Source: Planctomycetota bacterium (GTDB taxonomy: Bacteria > Planctomycetota > Phycisphaerae > Sedimentisphaerales > Anaerobacaceae). Taken from it: a stretch of 9,528 nt of DNA. The translations under genes and the position numbers were made by a program. A model generated the notes under the pieces. It was not told the DNA's origin, ran no database searches, and saw only the letters and a list, made by a program, of their open reading frames with translations. The stretch is taken from assembly GCA_023135255.1 (NCBI GenBank), contig JAGLTN010000382.1:1-9528 (forward strand), written 5' to 3'. Positions 1 through 6,396 of the stretch are shown here, one piece after another (the first letter of the stretch is position 1; each line of letters begins with the position of its first letter).

Positions 1-2
1 CC

Positions 3-98
3 AACCCATTTGCAAGGCTTGCATTATTTGTTTCTGGTGGATTGTTGGGTTTAGCCAGAATAGCATTTATTATTTCTATGTTTCTTAGGCCATGTTAA
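3..98 (+). CDS. C-terminal tail of an upstream membrane protein (partial)
   Basis: A reading frame open from the left edge ends at a TAA at 96-98. It encodes about 31 residues that are strongly hydrophobic through the middle (ALFVSGGLLGLARIAFIISM) and end in LRPC, as expected for the last membrane segment of an integral membrane protein. The stop lies inside the Shine-Dalgarno sequence of the next gene, a spacing typical of co-transcribed, translationally coupled genes. Another frame (2-88) is also open but reads as an unlikely mix rich in Cys, Trp and Tyr. The fragment is too short to assign a family, and it could be chance reading through non-coding DNA. Confidence 0.4.
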   Translation, partial: NPFARLALFVSGGLLGLARIAFIISMFLRPC

Positions 99-103
99 GG
101 AGG
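96..103 (+). promoter_or_regulatory. Shine-Dalgarno site that sets the signal peptidase start
   Basis: The near-perfect sequence TAAGGAGG lies 6 bases before an ATG at 110. A more upstream in-frame ATG at 92 would place this site inside the coding region and has no ribosome binding site of its own. The start at 110 is therefore preferred, giving a protein beginning MTDTVADKK. Confidence 0.85.
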
Positions 104-109
104 TTTAAA

Positions 110-1057
110 ATGACTGATACAGTGGCAGATAAAAAAAACAGAAGAAAACCATCCACAGCACTGGTGCTTTCCCTGATTATGCCTGGATTGGGGCACATAT
201 ATTGCGGAAGATTTACAAAAGGTTTGGTCTTGGCGTTTCTATCAGGCATTCTTATACCGGTTTTTTTCGGCGCATTATTATTTGATCAATCGCCTATTCA
301 AATGTTAGTTATAGTTGTCACACTGTTTTTGAGCCTTTTAATTGAGCTTATTGCGGTGATTGACTCATGGTATACTGCCAAACACACATCCCCAAGCTAC
401 ATACTCAAGGAATACAACAGGTGGTATATATACGTAATTTTGATTTTGATGAGTACCTCCAGCGCAGTTGAAATGGCTTTAAATGTCAGGGACAATATTG
501 CTGAAGCATTTCGATGTGTTGGCGTTGCTAACTATCCTACTGTAGTACCTGGTGACAGAATTATGGCCAACAAACTTGCATATAAAAACAGCGATCCTAA
601 AAGAGGTGACTTTGTGGTTTTCTCTGATCCTGACAATAGGCAAATAAATTTTTCAAAAAGAGTAGTCGCTATTGCTGGTGACAGTGTGGAAATTAAAGAT
701 AACCAGCTTTATATCAATGATAAAAAACTTGAAAGGCAAAAGCTTCCCCAGTCTGTGCTGGATAAGATAAGAATTGAAAGTAGTGGGAAGCCTTTAGAAG
801 GAGATGTTTTTTATGAGGTCAATGGCAACGCTAAATATAAAATCTTCATAGAAAAACAGTCTAACGATGAGCCGTCGCAAGACTTCGCTAAAATAACAAT
901 CCCAGCAAATCATTGTTTTGTTTTATGTGACAATCGCAATCAAGCCAAGGACAGCAGGCAATTTGGGCCAATTCCAATAGCAACTATCAAAGGAAGGGTT
1001 AATTTTCTTTATTGTCCGGCTAAGGATTGGTCACGCTTTGGCAGAATAGACAATTAG
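110..1057 (+). CDS. lepB: Type I signal peptidase-like protein (S26) with N-terminal membrane domain; catalytic Ser apparently replaced by Ala
   Basis: Family role: type I signal peptidases cleave signal peptides on the outer face of the cytoplasmic membrane using a Ser/Lys dyad. Seen here, in 315 residues: a Lys/Arg-rich start; hydrophobic segments near residues 16-30, 38-58, 63-86 and 105-124, the first carrying the motif PGLGHIYCG; then the S26 domain from about residue 130. The lysine box KRVVAIAGD is intact (Lys183), as is the DNRNQAKDSRQFG box (Asp274, Asp281, Ser282, Arg283). In the serine box, which is SxMxPT-like in E. coli LepB, the sequence reads VANYPTVVPGD, so Ala140 aligns with the catalytic serine. 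No Ser is within several residues; Thr144 and Cys136 are the nearest hydroxyl or thiol side chains. The frame is otherwise undamaged, so this looks like a maintained, divergent or non-catalytic paralogue rather than a pseudogene. It may be co-transcribed with the gene upstream. The family call is firm; activity is uncertain. Confidence 0.85.
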   Translation: MTDTVADKKNRRKPSTALVLSLIMPGLGHIYCGRFTKGLVLAFLSGILIPVFFGALLFDQSPIQMLVIVVTLFLSLLIELIAVIDSWYTAKHTSPSYILKEYNRWYIYVILILMSTSSAVEMALNVRDNIAEAFRCVGVANYPTVVPGDRIMANKLAYKNSDPKRGDFVVFSDPDNRQINFSKRVVAIAGDSVEIKDNQLYINDKKLERQKLPQSVLDKIRIESSGKPLEGDVFYEVNGNAKYKIFIEKQSNDEPSQDFAKITIPANHCFVLCDNRNQAKDSRQFGPIPIATIKGRVNFLYCPAKDWSRFGRIDN

Positions 1058-1082
1058 TTTTTATATTGGTTTTTGTTTTTTT

Positions 1083-1118
1083 AAGGCCTGCTGGGATTTT
1101 TCCGGCGGGTCTTTTTTT
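1083..1118 (+). terminator. Rho-independent terminator after the signal peptidase gene
   Basis: A stem of about 12 pairs (AAGGCCTGCTGG at 1083-1094 with CCGGCGGGTCTT at 1102-1113, three of the pairs being G-U) encloses a 7-base loop, GATTTTT. It runs into seven T residues at 1112-1118. It lies 25 bases after the stop codon and separates the signal peptidase unit from the glycosidase gene. Confidence 0.88.
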
Positions 1119-1187
1119 GTTTGAGTGGTGGCGGGAATGACAAAAAGGGGGCGGGGCTAAAAAAAATATCAATAGGGGGGTTGGATT

Positions 1188-1196
1188 TGGTATAAT
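1188..1196 (+). promoter_or_regulatory. Extended -10 promoter for the GH16 gene
   Basis: TGGTATAAT is an exact match to the extended -10 consensus (TG, one base, TATAAT). The position 17 bases upstream (ATCAAT, 1168-1173) is a poor -35, which is usual for extended -10 promoters. Transcription would begin near 1203, downstream of the ATG at 1195, so that ATG cannot be the start on this transcript. The predicted leader to the GTG at 1240 is about 37 bases. Confidence 0.65.
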
Positions 1197-1239
1197 GGGG
1201 GTGGTTTGTGTCTATGATATTATTCTTTGTGAGGTTTGG

Positions 1240-2892
1240 GTGTTTAAGGGTAGTTTGATTTTATGGTTGGTGTTTTTGATCACTGGGTTTGCGGTGGGGG
1301 CGGATTATTCGCCTATGGTTGTGCGGTGGCGGCTGGATGAGACGGCTGGTGTAATCGCGGAGGATTGTGTTGGCGCAGTTGACGGGGCAGTTGGAAGTGG
1401 TAATAGTTGGCAGGATGGTGGGATCTATCTTACTGGTGAAAATAATGGGGTCAGCGGAGTTGTTTTCGAGCCTAACCAGATCGGTTCTCTTTTTTCAAAT
1501 ATTGATGATGAGATTACAATAACTTTTTGGGCTAAAGATGATGTGCTGAATCGGATGGGCAGGAATCGGCTTTTTACGGGGCGAGATGGGCAGGGTAATT
1601 TATTGCTTGGTTTGGATTTTCCGGCTCAGGAAGGGCAGATAGTTTGGAAGTGCGGGCTAAATAATGATAATACGTCTATCTGGCATGTTGATGATGCTAA
1701 CTATCAGTCGTATGTTGGTATGGGGCAGTGGCATTATTATGTTTTAACGAAGGATACTTCTCGGCCTTTAATGCAAATATTTATTGATGCTGAGAGGCGG
1801 TCGCGGGGTGTGACTAATTCGAGTGGTGAGCCTTTGAATGGTAGTATTGCGGGGGTGGAGAGTTTTGCGATTTGCGGGGTTGAATCGAATTGGCACCAGT
1901 GGTCGGGCTGGCTAAGGGATTTTCGGATTTATGATCGGGTGCTGAGTCAGGCTGAGATCAAGCGGGCGTATTACAATGATGCTTATGCGGCTGATTTTAA
2001 TATGGATTTGTTTGTCGATGGTTTTGATTTGTCTATCCTTGCGGATTTGTGGCTTGAGGGTGATTATGCTTTGGCGGATGCTGATGAAGATGGGAATGTG
2101 AATTTTCGGGATTATAGTGTTTTTGCGGATGCATACGAGCCAGTTGATCCTAATCTGCAAAGAGAGGGCTGGGAGCTAACTTTTCAAGACGAATTTGACG
2201 GCCCTGAAATTGATCCGCTCAAATGGACGATCGGCAGTTGGAGTACGTGGAAAGAAGAAATTCAGGTTGCTCATCCGCCTGATCCTAATTTGCTGGTTTT
2301 TGAAAATGGAGTTTTGAATTTGATGGTTGTTAAGCAGGGCTGGCAGGACCCGACGGGGTATAAGGAGTATTGCGGTGGTGAGATACGGTCTGCGTATAAG
2401 TTTGATCAGGCTTATGGTAGATTTGAGGCGAGGTGCAGAATACCTGATGTTCCGGCAGGGTGGGGCGCGTTCTGGCTGATGGCTTATGACGCTAATACGT
2501 GGTATCCGGGAGCGGAGATCGATATACAGGAATATATTGATGTTCGCGGGGATGAGCCAAATGGAGTGATAGGTTGTAATATTCAGTGGAACGGCTATGG
2601 TGAGGAACACATCTCGCTTGGTCGCAAGACATGCAATGTCCCTGATTTTGCGGAAGAATTTCACATATATGCTCTTGAATGGGAGCCGAACGAGCTGAGG
2701 TTTTGCGTTGATGACTACGTTTTTTATACGCATTATGACCCGGGGCCTGGATTTGATAAGCGAGTTCCCAAGAGCCCATTGTATTTAATCTTAGGCAGCG
2801 GATTACATTATTGGGGAGATCCGATAGATGACAATCAGCTTCCTTGCGCGTTCGAAGTTGATTATGTTCGGGTTTATAAGAAAAAAGATTAG
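1240..2892 (+). CDS. Secreted LamG / dockerin-like / GH16 glycoside hydrolase (laminarinase-like)
   Basis: GH16 enzymes cleave beta-1,3 or beta-1,3/1,4 glucans, agars, carrageenans and related polysaccharides with a retaining mechanism. From the proposed GTG start (550 residues): a signal peptide of about 20 residues (Lys3, a hydrophobic core, predicted cut after AVGA before DYS); a LamG-like jellyroll at about 23-245, closing with the typical GWLRDFRIYDRVLSQAEI; two calcium-loop motifs at 252-263 (D-N-D-D pattern) and 280-291 (DADEDGNVNFRD), forming a dockerin-like module; and GH16 at about 311-546, ending in FEVDYVRVYK. The active-site strand reads EIDIQE: Glu426 nucleophile, Asp428, Glu431 acid/base, with Gln where laminarinases usually carry Met. 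The ATG at 1195 lies inside the promoter -10; the GTG at 1240 has a modest TGAGG site 5 bases upstream and restores a compact signal peptide. The glucan substrate cannot be fixed from sequence alone. The link to the following ATPase genes is positional only. Confidence 0.88.
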   Translation: MFKGSLILWLVFLITGFAVGADYSPMVVRWRLDETAGVIAEDCVGAVDGAVGSGNSWQDGGIYLTGENNGVSGVVFEPNQIGSLFSNIDDEITITFWAKDDVLNRMGRNRLFTGRDGQGNLLLGLDFPAQEGQIVWKCGLNNDNTSIWHVDDANYQSYVGMGQWHYYVLTKDTSRPLMQIFIDAERRSRGVTNSSGEPLNGSIAGVESFAICGVESNWHQWSGWLRDFRIYDRVLSQAEIKRAYYNDAYAADFNMDLFVDGFDLSILADLWLEGDYALADADEDGNVNFRDYSVFADAYEPVDPNLQREGWELTFQDEFDGPEIDPLKWTIGSWSTWKEEIQVAHPPDPNLLVFENGVLNLMVVKQGWQDPTGYKEYCGGEIRSAYKFDQAYGRFEARCRIPDVPAGWGAFWLMAYDANTWYPGAEIDIQEYIDVRGDEPNGVIGCNIQWNGYGEEHISLGRKTCNVPDFAEEFHIYALEWEPNELRFCVDDYVFYTHYDPGPGFDKRVPKSPLYLILGSGLHYWGDPIDDNQLPCAFEVDYVRVYKKKD

Positions 2893-2897
2893 GTCTC

Positions 2898-2925
2898 TGG
2901 ACAAGTCTGGGATATTCTGTATACT
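2898..2925 (+). promoter_or_regulatory. Candidate sigma-70 promoter of the ATPase operon
   Basis: TGGACA (2898-2903, 5 of 6 to TTGACA) and TATACT (2920-2925, 5 of 6 to TATAAT) are separated by 16 bases. Predicted initiation near 2932 leaves a leader of about 40 bases before the first ATPase gene. It begins just after the GH16 stop, and no terminator is visible between, so some read-through from the GH16 gene is possible. Confidence 0.45.
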
Positions 2926-2972
2926 TGCGAGGATATTAATTTTATTATTTCTTCTATATTAAGGTACGTTTA

Positions 2973-3305
2973 ATGAAGAAGATAATCGAAGAAGTGCTTG
3001 AAGTTGAAGAAAAAGTTGGCTTAGAACTCAAACAGGCACGAAATGAGGCTTCTGAAATGCGTTTGGCTGCTGAAAAAGAGGTGGCTGAGCGGGTTAATAG
3101 TGCCAATATCCAGGCCAGAGAGCTTATACAATCGACGGTTGAGGACGCAAAAACAGAGGCTGAGCGTTACCGGGAAGAAAAGCTTAGGGATGCTGAGCAG
3201 GGGAAAGAGGCTTTTTTAAGCGAAAATGCGGGTAAAATAGACGGGCTGATCGATGATATCGCAGGTATCGTTTTGAGTGGTGGCGGTGAAAGGGAATCTG
3301 ATTGA
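2973..3305 (+). CDS. atpH: V/A-type ATPase peripheral stalk subunit H (G-like)
   Basis: A 110-residue, highly charged protein, almost all predicted coiled coil from residue 2 to about 90, rich in Glu, Lys, Ala and Arg (e.g. EVLEVEEKVGLELKQARNEA). It ends in a short flexible tail, SGGGERESD. This matches the small peripheral-stalk subunit called H in archaeal A-ATPases, G in Thermus and F in Enterococcus, which pairs with subunit E to hold the catalytic head still while the rotor turns. It is first in the operon, the usual place for this subunit. The ATG at 2973 has AAGG 8 bases upstream. Its TGA overlaps the next ATG by one base (TGATG), suggesting coupled translation. Sequence conservation in this subunit is low, so the call rests on coiled-coil character, size and operon position. 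Confidence 0.8.
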   Translation: MKKIIEEVLEVEEKVGLELKQARNEASEMRLAAEKEVAERVNSANIQARELIQSTVEDAKTEAERYREEKLRDAEQGKEAFLSENAGKIDGLIDDIAGIVLSGGGERESD

Positions 3306-4372
3306 TGGCAGGAGCATTGTCAAAATACTCGTTCATTAACGCAAAGCTTCGCGGGCGAATAAGTAAGATCCTGCCTGATGAATTATTTCACGAATTGGCT
3401 AAATCCCACGGCCTTGAAGAAGCGCTGGCAGCTCTGCGGGATACTTCTTTTGCAGACCTTGAGGAAGTGTACTCAAGTACAGGTGATATAAAACAGGCAG
3501 AGCTTGAGCTGTTGAAAGATGAAATTGAGATTTATAGAGATGTCCGGAAGTATCTTAGTGGCAGTTCTGCTGAGCTTATCGAGGCGTTGCTTTATCAGTT
3601 CGAGGTTGACAATCTTAAAAATGCTATCAGACTTTATTTTGACAGAAAAATACGTAAGCGGTCGATAGATGCCGGCGTGCATTATGTATTGTATGATCGT
3701 ATCATTCACGATATACCGATCGATATTATTGTTAATGCTGACAGCTTTGACGAGATAGTCGGTGTTTGTGAAGGGACGCCTTATTGTCAAATAATCAAAA
3801 AATATTACCATACCGTTGAGTCAAGGGGGTCCCTTTATCGGATGGAGATCGCGTTTGACCATTTTTACTATGATAATCTTATCAAGTGTATTAATAAGCT
3901 GGATAAAAAAGATCGTGACATTGCGGTCAGGCTGACAGGAGTTGAGATCGATCTGCAGAATATAAACTGGATTATCAGGTTGAAGAGCTTTTATGGTCTG
4001 GGGCTTGATGAAGTTATGGCTACTATTGTACCTGGTGGTTTAAATCTAAAAAAAGATATGATAGGGCAATTGTATAGTGCGCATAATGTTGAATATATAC
4101 TTCAGGGTTTGATCAAAACCAAGTATCCCGGTTTGTCAGCATTGCTTGGCTCTGAGACTTCTGATAATGTTTCCCGGCTGCTTCTTATTCGCCAGATGCT
4201 CCAGGGGATAACTAAACACGAAGTTCAAAAGATTCTTGCCGGTTATCCGTTTACAATAGGAATTATATTTTCATATTTTATATTAAAGCAGGAAGAGTTG
4301 AAAAAAATCAGGATGATTTTAAACGCGAAACAATATGGTATTGAACAGGAACGAATCGAGAGCATGATATGA
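3305..4372 (+). CDS. atpC: V/A-type ATPase subunit C (V0D/AC39 family)
   Basis: This 355-residue, mainly helical protein matches the C/d subunit (AC39), the funnel-shaped socket that seats the central stalk on the membrane rotor ring. The N-terminal YSFINAKLRGRISKILPDEL followed by LEEALAALRDTSF is characteristic of the family, as is the repeated three-lobe helical pattern and the length (about 330-390 in homologues). A TTG codon at 3302 is also in frame, but the ATG at 3305 is preferred: it overlaps the upstream TGA as TGATG, and GAAAGGGA lies about 10 bases before it. Its own stop overlaps the next gene's ATG. In many other prokaryotic operons this gene lies between E and F; here it sits between H and I. 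Confidence 0.9.
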   Translation: MAGALSKYSFINAKLRGRISKILPDELFHELAKSHGLEEALAALRDTSFADLEEVYSSTGDIKQAELELLKDEIEIYRDVRKYLSGSSAELIEALLYQFEVDNLKNAIRLYFDRKIRKRSIDAGVHYVLYDRIIHDIPIDIIVNADSFDEIVGVCEGTPYCQIIKKYYHTVESRGSLYRMEIAFDHFYYDNLIKCINKLDKKDRDIAVRLTGVEIDLQNINWIIRLKSFYGLGLDEVMATIVPGGLNLKKDMIGQLYSAHNVEYILQGLIKTKYPGLSALLGSETSDNVSRLLLIRQMLQGITKHEVQKILAGYPFTIGIIFSYFILKQEELKKIRMILNAKQYGIEQERIESMI

Positions 4373-6375
4373 TGTTTACCACGGAAATGGTACAGTTGTT
4401 TGGTGTTGCATTGGGAAGGGATTCTCAGCGATTGACAGAAGCGTTGCTTCGCGAAGGGTGCATGCAGTTCGTAAAAACTTCAGAGTACGAAAGTAAAAGC
4501 CCGGATGGTGCGTCAGCTGATCAGGATCGTTTGGCGGAGGTATCTGAGTTAAGAAAACGTATCGAAGGTTTTCTTCATACCGCTGGTATTATTCCTTCGG
4601 TTCCTGAAGATGCGGATATTAACAATCGTGTTAGTGTTGACATTAAAAAGGAAGATAATCTTCTTAACCAAATCGCAGCACAGCGAGAAGGGGTGCGTGA
4701 CAAACAGAGAGTAATACATCAGGAGATACTAAAGCTTGAGGATATTAAGCGTCAGATGGAGCTTTACGGAAGGGATTTTTCAGATTTAAAGCTGGCATCA
4801 AAAAGCGCACTGATTTCGATGCAGATCGGAAAACTGCCGGCATCTAATCTGAAACAGCTTGAAAACGGTTTGAAAGATTTTCTGTCTTTTTCCGCAGCGG
4901 TGGCGATCGATGGTGATATGGCTCATCGTTTTTTGATCTCGATGAAGAGAGACAAGTCTGAAATTAACAAGGTGCTCGCAAAGGCAGGCTGGAGTGAAGT
5001 TGAATTGTCAAACCAGATGCATTCGGTTAACAAGAATGTTTTCGAGGAAATATCGACAAAGCTGGAAAAGTTAAGTGTCGAACAGAAAGAACTCGAAACT
5101 AAAGCGAAAAATATAATTAAGTCTGAAGTAGAACGCCTGCAAGCGACGTGGGTTAACCTGTGGGTGAGTGAACTGTTTAACAGGATTCAGATTAATTTTG
5201 AACCGTCTTCCCGGACGATTGTTTTTACGGGTTGGCTGCCGGTATCCAGGAAAGCGCAGTTGACGAAGGTGATTACGGAGGCTTGCCAGGGGCATTGTTA
5301 TCTGGAATTCAACGGTGCCGGCAGTAAGACAACAATTGGTGACGGCGTTCCGGTTCAGCTGAAAAACCCGAAGTTTCTTGAGCCTTTCCAGATGCTGGTT
5401 AGTAATTTCGGTATTCCAAAGTACGGCACGATCGATCCGACTGCTTTTGTGATGCCTGTTTATCTTTCTATGTTCGGGCTGATGTTCGCTGATATCGGGC
5501 AGGGGTTGGTTTTAGTGATGTTGGGTTTTCTGAGTGCGTATTCTTTACGCAATAACCAGCAGAAGAGAGGTATGTATAATCTAAGCTGGCTTATTGTGTG
5601 GTGTGGTTTTTCTTCAGTTGTTTTCGGCGGGCTTTTCGGATCATTTTTTGGTATGACTATTTTCAAACCGATCTGGTTTGATTTCCATGGGGTTGTGGCA
5701 GGCCATAGTAGTGGAAGCTCCATGATCAAAGATGTTTATAGTATTTTGGCAATCACAATATATTTTGGTATTATGGTTATTACTTTAGGATTGCTCTTTA
5801 ACTGGGTCAATATGATCCGCAGCAGAAAATGGAGTGAGCTGTTCTTTGATAAGGGGGGGATTTTCGGCGGATGGATCTATGGAGGCGGAACATATATCGC
5901 ATTTTATTATGTATTGCATGGCTATAAGATGTTTCCTGGTGGCAACGTTTTGTTTTTGCTTGTTGGTGTGCCTTCGATATTGCTTTTCATAAAGGAGCCT
6001 TACCACTTTTTTAAACACAGACAACCTGGCGAGAAGTTTGGGCCTATTATGATAATGAATTTTTTGATGTGTTGGGTCGTTGAACTTTTAGAAATATTCA
6101 GCGGTTATCTTTCTAACACATTGTCTTTTATGCGAGTCGCCGGGCTTGGCATTGCTCATGTTTGCCTGATGATGTCTTTTTTCTCACTTGCTGAGATGAC
6201 CTCAGGGATCGGATCTATAGCGATTTTAGTGCTTGGAAATATTCTTGTTATTGGCCTGGAAGGGCTGACGGCGGGAATCCAGGCTTTAAGGCTCAGTTAC
6301 TATGAATTTTTCACGAAGTTCTTTCATGGAACGGGTGAATTGTATACACCAATATCATTAAACAGTAAGAATTAA
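4369..6375 (+). CDS. atpI: V/A-type ATPase membrane stator subunit I (subunit a)
   Basis: Subunit I/a carries the two half-channels through which ions reach the rotor ring. This 668-residue protein has a soluble, partly coiled-coil cytoplasmic half (about 1-345, with the DKQRVIHQEILKLEDIKRQM stretch as one helical arm) and a membrane half with hydrophobic segments near 359-391, 402-432, 455-483, 498-520, 525-543 and several more to about 640. The essential channel arginine is in LSNTLSFMRVAGLGIAH (Arg589), and the conserved end motif ALRLSYYEFFTKFFHGTGE (Arg641) is present. Length is normal for the family. The start codon overlaps the atpC stop by four bases (ATGA); an ATG at 4372 is an equally placed alternative one codon later. 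The proteolipid gene follows after 21 bases. Confidence 0.95.
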   Translation: MMFTTEMVQLFGVALGRDSQRLTEALLREGCMQFVKTSEYESKSPDGASADQDRLAEVSELRKRIEGFLHTAGIIPSVPEDADINNRVSVDIKKEDNLLNQIAAQREGVRDKQRVIHQEILKLEDIKRQMELYGRDFSDLKLASKSALISMQIGKLPASNLKQLENGLKDFLSFSAAVAIDGDMAHRFLISMKRDKSEINKVLAKAGWSEVELSNQMHSVNKNVFEEISTKLEKLSVEQKELETKAKNIIKSEVERLQATWVNLWVSELFNRIQINFEPSSRTIVFTGWLPVSRKAQLTKVITEACQGHCYLEFNGAGSKTTIGDGVPVQLKNPKFLEPFQMLVSNFGIPKYGTIDPTAFVMPVYLSMFGLMFADIGQGLVLVMLGFLSAYSLRNNQQKRGMYNLSWLIVWCGFSSVVFGGLFGSFFGMTIFKPIWFDFHGVVAGHSSGSSMIKDVYSILAITIYFGIMVITLGLLFNWVNMIRSRKWSELFFDKGGIFGGWIYGGGTYIAFYYVLHGYKMFPGGNVLFLLVGVPSILLFIKEPYHFFKHRQPGEKFGPIMIMNFLMCWVVELLEIFSGYLSNTLSFMRVAGLGIAHVCLMMSFFSLAEMTSGIGSIAILVLGNILVIGLEGLTAGIQALRLSYYEFFTKFFHGTGELYTPISLNSKN

Positions 6376-6381
6376 AATAAG

Positions 6382-6389
6382 AAAGGAAG
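6382..6389 (+). promoter_or_regulatory. Ribosome binding site supporting a GTG start for the proteolipid
   Basis: AAAGGAAG lies 7 bases before GTG at 6397. No in-frame ATG exists before Met23 of the product, which is inside the leader's hydrophobic core. The GTG is therefore the likely start and gives a leader with a basic n-region and hydrophobic core. A strong site is expected, since the ring needs many copies of this subunit. Confidence 0.7.
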
Positions 6390-6396
6390 TGAAACT

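Noticed and set aside
92..109. Upstream ATG adding MLRRFK to the signal peptidase-like protein
   Set aside because: The strong Shine-Dalgarno site at 96-103 lies downstream of this ATG and is ideally placed for the ATG at 110.
1131..1141. GGCGGGAATGAC resembling one arm of the REP-like repeats found in many bacteria
   Set aside because: No matching inverted arm (GTCATTCCCGC) is visible nearby and the sequence occurs once, so a repeat element cannot be claimed.
1131..1200. Several G runs (3-6 bases) that might form a G-quadruplex
   Set aside because: Loop lengths are irregular (1 to 18 bases) and the runs match the general G/T-rich style of the neighbouring gene, so a quadruplex is not well supported.
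2176..2733. Open frame of 185 codons on the minus strand, with a second one overlapping it at 2492-2779
   Set aside because: Both are antisense to the GH16 catalytic domain, whose protein sequence is clearly real; their translations look like codon shadows.
2955..2960. TATATT just before atpH as an alternative -10
   Set aside because: No acceptable -35 occurs at 16-18 bases upstream, and initiation would fall almost on the ribosome binding site; the TGGACA/TATACT pair is better.
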